Under the pieces are notes generated by a model. That model was given only the letters and a program-made list of their open reading frames with translations, did no database searches and was not told the DNA's origin. From NCBI RefSeq assembly GCF_000421705.1, contig NZ_ATXN01000006.1:141693-205692 (forward strand): 64,000 bases of DNA. Direction: 5' to 3'. This DNA is from Brevundimonas naejangsanensis DSM 23858. GTDB taxonomy: Bacteria > Pseudomonadota > Alphaproteobacteria > Caulobacterales > Caulobacteraceae. Made by a program: the position numbers and the translations under genes. This document shows positions 1 to 8,478 of this stretch, one piece after another (the first letter of the stretch is position 1; each line of letters opens with the position of its first letter).

Positions 1-1
1 C

Positions 2-337
2 GCGCCCAAATGGTCAGGCGCCTTGACGTTGAACATCGATCATCCGCTGGACAACGGGATGCGGATCCAGGCCGACGCCACAGTACGTGGCCGCAGCGGG
101 ACCTATCTGGAGGAGAACTTGAACCCCCTGTCCTATCAGGAAGGCTTCTCGAAGGCGGACCTGCGCCTGGGCCTGGTGTCGGCTGACGACCGCTGGACCC
201 TGGCCGTCATCGGCCGCAACCTGACCAACGAATGGACCGCGTCGCACTCGTTCGGCACGCCCTTCCTGGCCGGGTCCCAGACCTATGTGGTCGATCCCGG
301 CAGGGTCGTCTCGATCCAGTTGGGTCTGCGCTACTAA
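2..337 (+). CDS. TonB-dependent receptor, C-terminal fragment (5' end outside window)
   Basis: Only the last ~111 residues of an outer-membrane TonB-dependent receptor lie in the window; the frame is open from the left edge. The visible part is beta-barrel sequence with the usual alternation, a strand typical of receptor C-termini (VIGRNLTNEW), and a terminal aromatic residue (LGLRY) as expected for the BamA recognition strand. Such proteins import bulky substrates using proton motive force. The substrate cannot be inferred from this fragment. The last codons are duplicated just downstream, so the frame may once have ended slightly differently. Confidence 0.85.
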   Translation, partial: APKWSGALTLNIDHPLDNGMRIQADATVRGRSGTYLEENLNPLSYQEGFSKADLRLGLVSADDRWTLAVIGRNLTNEWTASHSFGTPFLAGSQTYVVDPGRVVSIQLGLRY

Positions 338-359
338 CCAGTTGGGTCTGCGCTACTAA
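316..359 (+). repeat. Perfect 22-bp tandem duplication over the receptor stop codon
   Basis: Positions 316-337 and 338-359 are identical 22-mers. Each encodes the last residues (QLGLRY) and a TAA stop. The second copy lies wholly after the first stop, so the protein is unchanged. This looks like recent slippage or a duplication scar. Confidence 0.9.
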
Positions 360-390
360 AGAGCCGCTCTCGGAAAATTTCCGTTCGCCT

Positions 391-427
391 GAGACCGGAT
401 CGTCATTAGACGCTCCGGTCTCTTTTT
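391..427 (+). terminator. Rho-independent terminator after the TonB receptor
   Basis: A 9-bp stem (GAGACCGGA at 391-399 with TCCGGTCTC at 414-422) is followed by five T residues. Confidence 0.85.
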
Positions 428-510
428 GCCCTGACGCTGCACATGAACCCATGACGTAGAGGTTTTCTGGAGCGCGAATCTTAAACCTTAATTAAGGAGT
501 CAGAATCGCC

Positions 511-1854
511 ATGAAAAGATTGATGTTGTTCCTTTTGACGCCTGCCCTGGTCCCTGCCGTGGCGGTTGCCCAGACGACCGTCCAGCTTTCGGTCCAAGCC
601 CCGCCCGCGCATCCGGATGCCCAGGCTACCGACCCGGTCGCAATGGGCTGGATGGTTGGTGCGCCGCCCCCGCCCGAGCGCCTCATTCAGCGCGACGACA
701 TGAGCTTCATGAAGTTCCCGCAGATTCGGTGGAGCTTCTCCCACTGGCGTGAATTTCTACCGACCGCGGAGATTTCACGCGGCGATGGCCCGGTGAGCCT
801 TCTGCCCCAAACCCCGCGAGACGATCTGGATGATGTGACGTTCGCACCCCTCGGCAGCGACACGCCGATGACCTGGGCACAGTCGCTAAGCGCCAACTAC
901 ACCGACGGCATTATGGTCATGCACCGGGGTGCCATCGTCTATGAGCGCTACTTAGGCGCGCTGAAACCTCAGGGTCAGCATATCGCCCATTCGGTAACAA
1001 AGTCGTTCGTCGGCACAGCGGCCGCCATGCTCATCGCTGAGGGACGGCTCGACCGTGACGCCAAGGTCGCGCGCTACATCCCCGAACTGGCCGACGGCGC
1101 CTTTGCCGACGCCACCGTGGGCCAGGTGCTCGATATGACGACAGGGCTCGCCTACTCCGAGGTCTACACCGACCCCGATTCCGACGCCTTTGCGTTCATC
1201 CTCGCCGGCGGCACGATGCCCCAACCGCCTGGTTATGACGGACCGAAGACCACCTTCGACTACCTCAAGACGCTGAAGAAGGCGGGCGAGCACGGTAAGG
1301 ACTTCGCCTACAAGTCAGTCAACACCGAGGTCGTGGGCTGGCTCGTGTCGCGGGTCAGCGGCCAGCCCCTTGCCCAGGTGCTCAGCGAACGATTCTGGGC
1401 GCCGATGGGGATGGAGCGTGACGCCTATATCCAGGTGGATTCCGCCGGTGTCGGCTTCGCCGCCGGCGGGCTCAATCTTCAACTGCGCGATCTCGGCCGG
1501 TTCTGCGAAATGATGCGAAACAATGGGACCTTCAACGGCCGTCAGATCGTGCCTTCCGCCGTGGTCAGGGACATCGCCGGCGGGGGCGACCAGACCGCAT
1601 TCGCGAGCGCCGGCTACACGACCCTGCCGGGCTGGAGCTATCATAACCAATGGTGGATATCTCACAACGACCACGGGGCCTATATGGCCCGCGGCGTTCA
1701 CGGCCAGGCCTGCTACGTCGATCCCAAGGCTGAGATGATCATCGTGCGGTTTGCGTCGTATCCTCAGGCCGGGAATGCGCTTCTCGATCCAACATCTCTG
1801 CCCGCCTATCAGGCGATCGCCGAGCATCTGATCGCCACTGACCTGCAAGACTGA
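511..1854 (+). CDS. Secreted SxxK serine hydrolase (beta-lactamase class C / 6-aminohexanoate-dimer hydrolase fold)
   Basis: A 447-residue protein with a Sec signal peptide (MKRLMLFLLT..., cleavage near AVAQ at about 21). The active-site motif SVTK (Ser161-Lys164) sits in HIAHSVTKSF, followed by the usual LDRDAKVARYIPEL segment and the serine hydrolase C-terminal half (PMGM, GGLNLQLRDLGRF). The fold covers esterases, amidases, DD-peptidases and the nylon-oligomer hydrolase NylB. A periplasmic amide or ester hydrolase is the safest call. An AAGGAG ribosome site at 494-499 supports the ATG. The gene is monocistronic, with hairpins on both sides. Confidence 0.85.
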   Translation: MKRLMLFLLTPALVPAVAVAQTTVQLSVQAPPAHPDAQATDPVAMGWMVGAPPPPERLIQRDDMSFMKFPQIRWSFSHWREFLPTAEISRGDGPVSLLPQTPRDDLDDVTFAPLGSDTPMTWAQSLSANYTDGIMVMHRGAIVYERYLGALKPQGQHIAHSVTKSFVGTAAAMLIAEGRLDRDAKVARYIPELADGAFADATVGQVLDMTTGLAYSEVYTDPDSDAFAFILAGGTMPQPPGYDGPKTTFDYLKTLKKAGEHGKDFAYKSVNTEVVGWLVSRVSGQPLAQVLSERFWAPMGMERDAYIQVDSAGVGFAAGGLNLQLRDLGRFCEMMRNNGTFNGRQIVPSAVVRDIAGGGDQTAFASAGYTTLPGWSYHNQWWISHNDHGAYMARGVHGQACYVDPKAEMIIVRFASYPQAGNALLDPTSLPAYQAIAEHLIATDLQD

Positions 1855-1903
1855 GGGCACGCTCCCTCTTCTTTCACGTCGGGAGAAGGCTGTCGAAATT
1901 GAG

Positions 1904-1937
1904 AACGGCCGCCCTGCGAAGGGTCGGCCGTTTTTTT
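1904..1937 (+). terminator. Rho-independent terminator after the serine hydrolase
   Basis: Stem AACGGCCG (1904-1911) with CGGCCGTT (1925-1932), followed by a run of seven T from 1931. Confidence 0.85.
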
Positions 1938-1964
1938 GAGGCCAGAGGCTCTCTCCTCTACTCA

Positions 1965-2082
1965 CGTCATCCCCGGGCTTGGCCCGGGGATCCATAAACT
2001 CGGGCTTTCGTAGTTTTCGCGCCGCGCCTCTGAGGCCGATCGTCGGCGTTTATGGATTCTCGGGACAAGCCCGAGAATGACG
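1965..2082. repeat. Pair of REP-like palindromic intergenic repeats in inverted orientation
   Basis: A ~34-bp element (CGTCATCC...GGATCCATAAA, 1965-1998) recurs as a diverged reverse-complement copy at 2049-2082 (TTTATGGATTC...GAATGACG). Each copy contains its own palindrome around CGGGCTTG. The ~50-bp spacer makes the pair a large hairpin. Such CGTCATCC...GGATCCA elements resemble intergenic palindromic repeats known from alphaproteobacterial genomes. The family assignment is from memory. Confidence 0.7.
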
Positions 2083-2118
2083 AAACAGAGATTCTTTCCT
2101 CAGCGGCCGTTCCCCGCA

Positions 2119-3285
2119 TCAGAACGTCGTCTTTATCCACTCCACGAAGACCGCCGCCCCCTCGGCCGCCTTGTCGGGCTGGCCCGAGTAGTAGTGGTTG
2201 GCGCCCTCGATCACCGCGTGGGTCTGCGGCGCGTTGACCGCCGCCGCCATCAGGCGGGCGGCGTGGCTGGGGGTGCAGGCGTCATCGGCGCTGTTCTCGA
2301 TGACCAGCATGGGCACGCTGATCCGCGCCGCGCATTTCAGGCCGTCGGCGTTGGAGTCGTCATAGGACCACTGCGACAGCCACGACCGCAGGGTCGAGAA
2401 GCGCGCCAGGCCAACCGGGCCGTCGTTGACCACGACGGGGTCGCCCAACATGCAGTAGTTGGGACGGCGGTCGCTGGGCTCCAGCGTCTCGTCGATGAAG
2501 CGCGGGTCAGCCATCGTCCCCTGCACGACGAAGCCGCGCTCGTGATTGTGCAGGCCCTGCGCCTTCAACTCCGCCAACTGGGCCTTCACCCAGGCGGTGA
2601 TGCGACGGTTGCGGGCGATCTGGGCGTCGCGATAGCGGGCTACGTACTCCGGCGAATAGGGCGCCTGGTTCGGGTTGGCCGGGTCGTAGATGTTCAGTTC
2701 GGGATCGCGGTCGAACGGGCGGCTCTCGTCGGTGATCGAGGGGTCGATCCATTCGGTCAGGGTCAGGTTGCGCGACAGGTGCGCCGCCAGCAGGGCGATG
2801 CCGTCCGCCGGGATCAGGTTCGCCTTGGTCAGGTCGATCGGATCGCCCGCCGGGGTCTCAGTCACCGTCGGGTTCTCGGCTTCCGCCTGATAGAAGAGCG
2901 ACAGGGCGCCGCCGCCGGACCAGCCGCCCAGGATCACCTTCTTATAGCCTAGGCGCTCCTTCGCATCCCGGACGCAGGCGCCCAGGTCCAGGGCGCACTT
3001 CTCCATGATCAGGGCGTTGTCGATGCCCCGATAGCGGCTGTTGCAATAGATCACGTGGACGCCCTGCTTGGCCAGGGCCGCCGGCAGGGGCAGCCAGGCG
3101 CCCCCGCCGATCGGGTGCATCATGATGACGACGGTGTCGGACGGCGTGTCCGGCTTCAGCAGGTGGGCCTCCAGCACCACCGAACCCTCGGCGCCGCCAT
3201 AGGTGTCCTTGAACGCCGCCTGCTCCTGGAAGACGATCAGATAGGGGGTGCGCTGGTACTTCTTCTTCGTGGAGGCGCCGTTCAT
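2119..3285 (-). CDS. Alpha/beta hydrolase
   Basis: A 388-residue alpha/beta-hydrolase without a signal peptide, so probably cytoplasmic. The oxyanion-hole loop HPIGGG is at 57-62 and the nucleophile elbow GGWSGGG places Ser123. An acid (Asp334 or Asp335, in ENSADDACTPSH) and His364 (GANHYYSG) complete the triad. The start overlaps the stop of the upstream VOC gene by 4 bp (ATGA), so the two are translationally coupled. With the neighbouring CoA enzymes it probably cleaves an ester or a ring-cleavage C-C bond; the substrate is unknown. Confidence 0.85.
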   Translation of the reverse strand: MNGASTKKKYQRTPYLIVFQEQAAFKDTYGGAEGSVVLEAHLLKPDTPSDTVVIMMHPIGGGAWLPLPAALAKQGVHVIYCNSRYRGIDNALIMEKCALDLGACVRDAKERLGYKKVILGGWSGGGALSLFYQAEAENPTVTETPAGDPIDLTKANLIPADGIALLAAHLSRNLTLTEWIDPSITDESRPFDRDPELNIYDPANPNQAPYSPEYVARYRDAQIARNRRITAWVKAQLAELKAQGLHNHERGFVVQGTMADPRFIDETLEPSDRRPNYCMLGDPVVVNDGPVGLARFSTLRSWLSQWSYDDSNADGLKCAARISVPMLVIENSADDACTPSHAARLMAAAVNAPQTHAVIEGANHYYSGQPDKAAEGAAVFVEWIKTTF

Positions 3286-3872
3286 CCCTTGAGCTCCGAC
3301 TGCGGTTTGCCGCGACGGTCCAGGACCTCGGCGCCGAACTTGGCTTCCTTCTCGGCGCGCGTCTGGGCGGTCCAGGCCTTCAGCACCTGCGGCAGGGCTG
3401 CGCCCTCTTCGGCCAGGATGCGGTCGTGGTCGGCGGTGCGGGTGGTGATCTCCACCTGGATGCCGTTGGGGTCGTACATGTAGACCGAGCGGACGAAGTG
3501 GTGCTCGACCGGGCCGAGGCAGCTGACGCCGTGCGAGCGGATGCGCTGCTGCATCTCCAGCATGTGCGCCTCGTCGCGCGCCTGGATGGCGATATGCATG
3601 TCGAAACTGTCCTTGCGCTTGAACCAGGCCGGATCGGCGGTCGAAGGCGCATCGAAGAAGGCGACAAAATTGGTGTCGCCCATCTCGAAGAAGATATGCA
3701 TGTAGGGCACGGGATCGTTCGTACCCGGCACCTCGTCCAGCACGATGCCCGCCGAGGCCTTCATGCCCAGCACATCCTCGTAGAACCAGCGCGTCTGTTC
3801 GGCGTCGCGGCAGCGGAACGCCGCGTGGTGCAGCGAGCGCAGCCCGCTTTCAGTGGTGATCGGCGTGGTCAT
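3282..3872 (-). CDS. VOC (glyoxalase/extradiol dioxygenase) family protein
   Basis: A 196-residue vicinal-oxygen-chelate protein. It shows the paired beta-alpha-beta-beta-beta modules and candidate metal ligands in LHHAAFRC, MHIFFEM, DMHIAIQ and GIQVEITTR. The frame extends 22 codons upstream, but ATG at 3872 has a good ribosome site (AGGAAGG about 8 nt away), so I start there. It could be a dioxygenase, glyoxalase or epimerase. It is first in a two-gene minus-strand operon with the alpha/beta hydrolase, divergent from the acyl-CoA dehydrogenase gene, with a shared promoter region between. Confidence 0.8.
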   Translation of the reverse strand: MTTPITTESGLRSLHHAAFRCRDAEQTRWFYEDVLGMKASAGIVLDEVPGTNDPVPYMHIFFEMGDTNFVAFFDAPSTADPAWFKRKDSFDMHIAIQARDEAHMLEMQQRIRSHGVSCLGPVEHHFVRSVYMYDPNGIQVEITTRTADHDRILAEEGAALPQVLKAWTAQTRAEKEAKFGAEVLDRRGKPQSELKG

Positions 3873-3932
3873 GAGACTGAACCTTCCTGTCGTTTCCTGT
3901 GTGGGATCGACTCCATACCCGCCGTCGATGTT

Positions 3933-3948
3933 TGTCAAATTGCTTTAC
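3933..3948 (-). promoter_or_regulatory. Candidate promoter/operator shared with 5801-5816 (motif GTAAAGnAAnTTGACA)
   Basis: Read on the minus strand, this 16-mer matches the sequence at 5801-5816 in 14 of 16 positions and ends in a consensus -35 hexamer, TTGACA. It lies 61-76 nt upstream of the VOC gene and 51 nt before the divergent acyl-CoA dehydrogenase gene. GTAAAG and GTCAA(A/G) form an imperfect inverted repeat around a 3-nt centre, as expected for a repressor site over a -35 box. Confidence 0.5.
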
Positions 3949-3998
3949 GTTATTCACCCTCCGGCCTAGGCTCGCTTCAAACAGAAGGAGGAGCGCGC

Positions 3999-5318
3999 AT
4001 GGACTTCGAACTGCCCGCCGAAATCACCGACTATCTGGCGGAATTGGACGCCTTCATCGCAGCCGAGATCGTCCCGCTGCAGGCTCAGGACGACAACGAG
4101 CGCTTCTTCGACCACCGCCGTGAATGGGCCCGCACCGACTTCGACAACGGCGGCCTGCCGCGCCACGAATGGGAGGCCCTGCTGGGCGAGGCCAAGCGCC
4201 GCGCCGACAAGGCCGGCCACCTGCGCTTCGCCCTGCCCGCCGAGTTCGGCGGCAAGGACGGGTCGAACCTGGCCATGGCCGTGATCCGCGAGCATTTCGC
4301 CGCCAAGGGCCTGGGCCTGCACAACGACCTGCAGAACGAGCATTCGATCGTCGCCAACTATCCGCAGGTGCTGATGTTCCGCGACTTCGGCACGCAGGCG
4401 CAGAAGGATGAGTTCATCGCCGGGATGCTGGACGGCGGCCGCTCGGTCTGTTTCGGCCTGACCGAGCCCGAGCACGGCTCGGACGCCACCCACATGGACA
4501 CCATCGCCGAGCCCCAGACCCGCGACGGCCAGCCGGGCTGGCGCATCCACGGCGAGAAGATGTGGACCACGGGCATGCACGTGGCGACCCACGTCATGGT
4601 CTTCGCCCGCACCTCGGGCGAGGCGGGCGACGCGCGCGGCATCAGCTGCTTCCTGGTCCCGGCCGAGGCGCCGGGGGTCAAGGTCGAGGAATACCTCTGG
4701 ACCTTCAACATGCCGACCGACCACCCGCGCGTCAGCTTCACCGATGTCTGGGTCGCCGAAGACGCCCTGTTCGGCCCCTTGGGCGGAGGGTTGGAGCTGG
4801 CCCAGCATTTCGTCCACGAGAACCGCATCCGCCAGGCCGCCTCCTCGCTGGGCGCCGCCGATTTCTGCGTGCGCGAGGCGGTGAAATATGCGCGTGAACG
4901 CAAGCCCTTCGGCAAGCCGCTGGCGGTCAACCAGGCGATCCAGTTCCCGCTGGTCGAACTGGCCACCCAGGTCGAGATGCTGCGCCTGATGATCCGCAAG
5001 ACGGCGTGGGAGATGGACCGCATGTCCAAGCCCGAGGTGGCCTCCAAGCTCTCGGACCGCGTCTCCATGTGCAACTACTGGGCGAACCGCCTGGTCTGCC
5101 AGGCCGCCGACACGGCCATGCAGGTGCACGGCGGCATGGGCTATTCGCGCCACAAGCCGTTCGAGCACATCTATCGCCACCACCGCCGCTATCGCATCAC
5201 CGAAGGCGCCGAAGAGATCCAGATGCGCAAGATCGCCGCCTGGATGTTCGGCTTCGCCGGGCCGAACAAGGTCGCCCGCGCGCCGAATCCGGACGCCTCA
5301 TCTGGCGCCAAGGCATGA
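3999..5318 (+). CDS. Acyl-CoA dehydrogenase family protein
   Basis: A 439-residue FAD enzyme that desaturates acyl-CoA thioesters at alpha-beta and passes electrons to ETF. Family landmarks are CFGLTEPEHGSDA (the first signature), MWTTGMHVATHVMVFART, and the C-terminal QVHGGMGYSRHKPFEHIYRHHRRYRITEGAEEIQ, which fits the ACAD10/11-like subgroup. The ATG at 3999 follows AGAAGGAGG at 3983-3991. Its stop overlaps the MaoC gene start by 4 bp. Together they would convert an acyl-CoA to an enoyl-CoA and then a 3-hydroxyacyl-CoA. The acyl chain is not known. Confidence 0.9.
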   Translation: MDFELPAEITDYLAELDAFIAAEIVPLQAQDDNERFFDHRREWARTDFDNGGLPRHEWEALLGEAKRRADKAGHLRFALPAEFGGKDGSNLAMAVIREHFAAKGLGLHNDLQNEHSIVANYPQVLMFRDFGTQAQKDEFIAGMLDGGRSVCFGLTEPEHGSDATHMDTIAEPQTRDGQPGWRIHGEKMWTTGMHVATHVMVFARTSGEAGDARGISCFLVPAEAPGVKVEEYLWTFNMPTDHPRVSFTDVWVAEDALFGPLGGGLELAQHFVHENRIRQAASSLGAADFCVREAVKYARERKPFGKPLAVNQAIQFPLVELATQVEMLRLMIRKTAWEMDRMSKPEVASKLSDRVSMCNYWANRLVCQAADTAMQVHGGMGYSRHKPFEHIYRHHRRYRITEGAEEIQMRKIAAWMFGFAGPNKVARAPNPDASSGAKA

Positions 5319-5797
5319 GCGAGCCGCTGATTGTCGCCTACGCCGACCTGCCCGGTCTGGCGGGACGCGACCTCGGCGTGTCCGACTGGCTGAGCCTCGA
5401 CCAGGCCCGCATCGCCCGCTTCGCCGACGCCACCGACGACCATCAGTGGATCCACGTCGACGTCGAGCGGGCCTCGCGCGAGATGGGCGGTCTCATCGCC
5501 CATGGGTTCCTGACGCTCTCGTTGCTGCCGCGTCTTCAGGACGACCTGCTGCGTATCGAGGGCGCCGACAAGGTGCTGAACGTCGGCGTCAACAAGGTGC
5601 GCTTCGTCAGCCCCGCCCCCAGCGGTGCCCGCCTGCGTCTGCGTCAGACGGTGGCGGCGGTCGAAACGCGCGCCGGCGGCTGGCAGATCGTCAGCGACTG
5701 CGTGATCGAAGGCGAAGGCCTGGAGAAGCCCCTGTGCGTGGCTCAGAGCGTGATGCTGGCCCTTCCGGCGGCGGGATCGGAAGCGGTTGCGGCCTAG
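5315..5797 (+). CDS. MaoC/NodN family enoyl-CoA hydratase
   Basis: A 160-residue hot-dog-fold hydratase. The motif RFADATDDHQWIHVD supplies the Asp42/His47 pair used by (R)-specific enoyl-CoA hydratases, and HGFLTLSLLP is typical of the NodN-like subgroup. ATG at 5315 overlaps the stop of the acyl-CoA dehydrogenase (ATGA), so the two are coupled. The predicted role is hydration of the enoyl-CoA produced by the upstream enzyme. Confidence 0.85.
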   Translation: MSEPLIVAYADLPGLAGRDLGVSDWLSLDQARIARFADATDDHQWIHVDVERASREMGGLIAHGFLTLSLLPRLQDDLLRIEGADKVLNVGVNKVRFVSPAPSGARLRLRQTVAAVETRAGGWQIVSDCVIEGEGLEKPLCVAQSVMLALPAAGSEAVAA

Positions 5798-5800
5798 ATA

Positions 5801-5816
5801 GTAAAGTAACTTGACA
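5801..5816 (+). promoter_or_regulatory. Candidate promoter/operator, second copy of GTAAAGnAAnTTGACA
   Basis: GTAAAGTAACTTGACA begins 3 bp after the MaoC stop and lies 71-86 nt upstream of the flavin reductase start. TTGACA at 5811-5816 is a consensus -35 box; the -10 17 nt further on (ACTATC) is weak. The near-identity with 3933-3948 suggests one regulator for both transcription units. Confidence 0.5.
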
Positions 5817-5886
5817 TATTATTCTGCCATCGCACTATCAACCTCGTCATGTTCGGCAACGGACCAGACGTAGGGAGGACATCGCC

Positions 5887-6381
5887 ATGGACGACGACAT
5901 GCTGGCTCCGGCGCTGAAGAGCGCCTTGCGTAATCTGGTCCGCTCGGTCGTGGTGGTCACGGCCCAGCATGAGGGCCGCCCCTACGCCATGGCGGCCACA
6001 GCCGTCAGCGAGGTCAGCATGCACCCGCCGTCCATGCTGGTCTGCATCAACCGCAACGCCGCCATCTTCCAGGCCATCGACGCCGGGTCGGACCTGGTGC
6101 TCAACGTGCTCGGCTCGGACCACGAAGCGGTCTCGCGCGCCTGCGGCGGCGGGGTGCGCGGCGGCGAACGCTTCGCCATCGGCGCCTGGGACGACGGCGA
6201 GGACGGCCGCCCGCCGGCCCTGCGCGACGCCTGCGCCGTCATTCACCTGAAACAGGCCCATGTGGTCGACCACGGCAGCCACCGCATCGTCATCGGCGAC
6301 GTTCTGCGGGTGGACCTGCCCTCGCCTACGCCTCCCCTCGCCTATTTCGCCGGCCGCTATGTACAGGTGGCGGCCGCCTGA
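5887..6381 (+). CDS. Short-chain flavin reductase (HpaC-like)
   Basis: A 164-residue NAD(P)H:flavin oxidoreductase of the HpaC/DIM6 family. It shows SVVVVTA, MAATAVSEVSMHPPSMLVCI and VLNVLGSDHEAVSRAC, the flavin-binding core. Such proteins supply reduced FMN or FAD to a separate oxygenase. No oxygenase component is adjacent, so its partner must be elsewhere or beyond the nearest genes. The ATG follows AGGGAGG at 5872-5878. Confidence 0.85.
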   Translation: MDDDMLAPALKSALRNLVRSVVVVTAQHEGRPYAMAATAVSEVSMHPPSMLVCINRNAAIFQAIDAGSDLVLNVLGSDHEAVSRACGGGVRGGERFAIGAWDDGEDGRPPALRDACAVIHLKQAHVVDHGSHRIVIGDVLRVDLPSPTPPLAYFAGRYVQVAAA

Positions 6382-6434
6382 TCATTTTCATCCCAAAGGC
6401 CGCGCAGACGGCTGGGTTTCTAGTGGAGTGAGAC

Positions 6435-8123
6435 ATGCCCCGGATCGACCGTCGTTCCCTTCTAGCCGGTATGGCCGGCGTCAGCGCCGCAGGCGTCGCC
6501 CCGCCGGTGCGCGCCCGGCCCCGCGCCCCGCGTGACCCGAACCAGCCGCTGAACGTCCTCTTCATCGTCACCGATCAGGAGTTCGGCCTGCAGTCCTATC
6601 CCGACGGGCTGCTCGACTATCTGCCGGGGCACAAGGCGCTGCTGGAGCGCAGCCTGCACCTGCCCAACTACCATGTGCACACCACGCCCTGCACGCCGTC
6701 GCGCGCCGTCATCTACACCGGCCAGCACACCCAGAAAACCAAGGTCTATTCCAACGCCGAACAGGGCGCCGTGCTGACGCCCGAGATCGACACCCTGGGC
6801 GACATGATGCGGGCGGCGGGCTACTACTCGACCTACAAGGGCAAGTGGCACCTGTCGAAGCTGCCGACCGCCGCGCCGGGCTTCCAGCGCGAGTTCCCCG
6901 ACACCACCGAGGCCATGGAGCCGTTCGGCTTCTCCGACTATAATTTCTACGGCGAAGAAATCGGTCTGACCTGGGCCGGCTATCGCACCGACCGCGCCGT
7001 GACCGGCGACGCCGCCATGCTGATCCAGGACCTAGCCAGGGACCCGAAGAAGCGCGAGGACAAGCCCTGGTTCATGGCCGTGAACCTGGTCAATCCGCAC
7101 GACATCATGTTCTACGACGCCACCGGCGAACAGGCCGAGACGCGCGCCGTATGGAACCTGGCCGCGGTCATGCGCGCCGAGCCGGGCGATGAACTCTATC
7201 AGACGGACCTGGGCTTCCCCCTGCCCCGCAGCTTCTATCTGGACGACCTATCGACCAAGCCCGAAGCGCACAGCGGCATCGCGGCGCTGGACGTCAAGAC
7301 CTATGGGGCCATGCCGCGCGATGACGAGGCCGCCTGGCTGCGCTTCGTCAACTACTACTGCAACTGCATCCGCGACGTGGATCAGAACATCCTGACCCTG
7401 CTGTGGGCGCTCGAGAAGTCGGGCCAGATGGACAACACCATCATCGTCTACACCTCGGACCACGGCGAGCGGGCCGCCGCCCACGGCATGCGTCAGAAGG
7501 GCGGCACCATCTACAAGGAAGAGACCAACGTCCCGATGTTCATCGCCCACCCGGACGGCGCGCGCGGCCTGACCAGCCAGGCGGTGATGAGCTCGGTCGA
7601 CATCGCCCCGACTCTGCTGGGCTTCGCCGGCAAGGACGAGGCCTGGGCCAAGGCCAGCTTCCCCCAACTGGTGGGCCACGACCTGTCAGGCCTGACACGC
7701 ACGCCCGACGCCCGCACCGCGCGCGACGACGAGGGGCATCTGTTCAACTACGGCGTGCTGCTGTCGTGGGACCGGCTGAACAAGAACTACCTCGACCGGC
7801 CGATCTTCGACCTGTCCAAGCGGCGCGTGCACCGGGGCGTGTTCGACGGCCGCTATAAATTCGCGCGCTATTTCGCGCCCAGCCAGCACCACACGCCGAC
7901 CACCTGGGAACAGTTGATCGCCTACAACGACCTGGAGCTCTACGACACCCGCACCGACCCGGACGAGATCATCAATCTGGCCACGCAACCCGAGCGCCAC
8001 AAGGACCTGATCCTGCGCCTGAACGCCATGACCAACGCCCTGATCGCCCGTGAGGTCGGCGAGGATCGCGGCGGCGAATACCCTGGCCCGGTTGAACAGT
8101 ACAACACGCTGACGTTGAGCTAG
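6435..8123 (+). CDS. Tat-exported sulfatase
   Basis: A 562-residue alkaline-phosphatase-superfamily sulfatase. The N-terminus RRSLLAGMAG is a Tat-type signal. The formylglycine site is C86-TPSR within PCTPSRAVIYTGQ, a cysteine-type C-x-P-S-R site. Further conserved segments are KGKWH (135-139) and the metal-binding SDHGE (Asp342, His343). It hydrolyses sulfate esters, probably in the periplasm. No formylglycine-generating enzyme gene lies in the window. It follows the flavin reductase by 53 bp and may be co-transcribed with it. Confidence 0.9.
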   Translation: MPRIDRRSLLAGMAGVSAAGVAPPVRARPRAPRDPNQPLNVLFIVTDQEFGLQSYPDGLLDYLPGHKALLERSLHLPNYHVHTTPCTPSRAVIYTGQHTQKTKVYSNAEQGAVLTPEIDTLGDMMRAAGYYSTYKGKWHLSKLPTAAPGFQREFPDTTEAMEPFGFSDYNFYGEEIGLTWAGYRTDRAVTGDAAMLIQDLARDPKKREDKPWFMAVNLVNPHDIMFYDATGEQAETRAVWNLAAVMRAEPGDELYQTDLGFPLPRSFYLDDLSTKPEAHSGIAALDVKTYGAMPRDDEAAWLRFVNYYCNCIRDVDQNILTLLWALEKSGQMDNTIIVYTSDHGERAAAHGMRQKGGTIYKEETNVPMFIAHPDGARGLTSQAVMSSVDIAPTLLGFAGKDEAWAKASFPQLVGHDLSGLTRTPDARTARDDEGHLFNYGVLLSWDRLNKNYLDRPIFDLSKRRVHRGVFDGRYKFARYFAPSQHHTPTTWEQLIAYNDLELYDTRTDPDEIINLATQPERHKDLILRLNAMTNALIAREVGEDRGGEYPGPVEQYNTLTLS

Positions 8124-8208
8124 TGAGTTTGTCAGCCCAAGCATGCCGCTTAGAACAACGACGAATTGGGCCCTTGCGATTTGCACCGACCATGCCCAGC
8201 AGCGGCCC

Positions 8209-8478
8209 AATGTAATAGTTGTGTCGCCGCTCCTTTGGCCGGACGAACGTCGGCCGCATCAATTGTCCGAATTCATCGAAAACCTTCCTCCTAAGAGGTG
8301 CGCGCTCAAGGTCGGGCGTGCGAGACTTCCACGTTGCGCCTCTCTGGAGAAGCAGCGCCCGGACGGTGTCAAATGTCTGTCTATCCACAATGGCCTCATG
8401 TCGGCCCTGGCAGGTCACGCTTTTGTGGCAGATCAACCCGAGATAGATTGGGTTCTTGTCAGGCCATCGCATCCTCCT
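8209..8478 (-). pseudogene. Remnant of a large serine recombinase (recombinase domain)
   Basis: The minus strand encodes ~90 residues resembling the recombinase domain of large serine recombinases: NPIYLGLICHKS, QGRHEAIVDRQTFDTVRALL, then PLRRKVFDEFGQLM and HNYYI. There is no N-terminal resolvase catalytic domain and no zinc-ribbon or coiled-coil tail. The reading frame on both sides is unrelated sequence. This is a decayed fragment of an integrated element, not a working gene. Confidence 0.65.
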
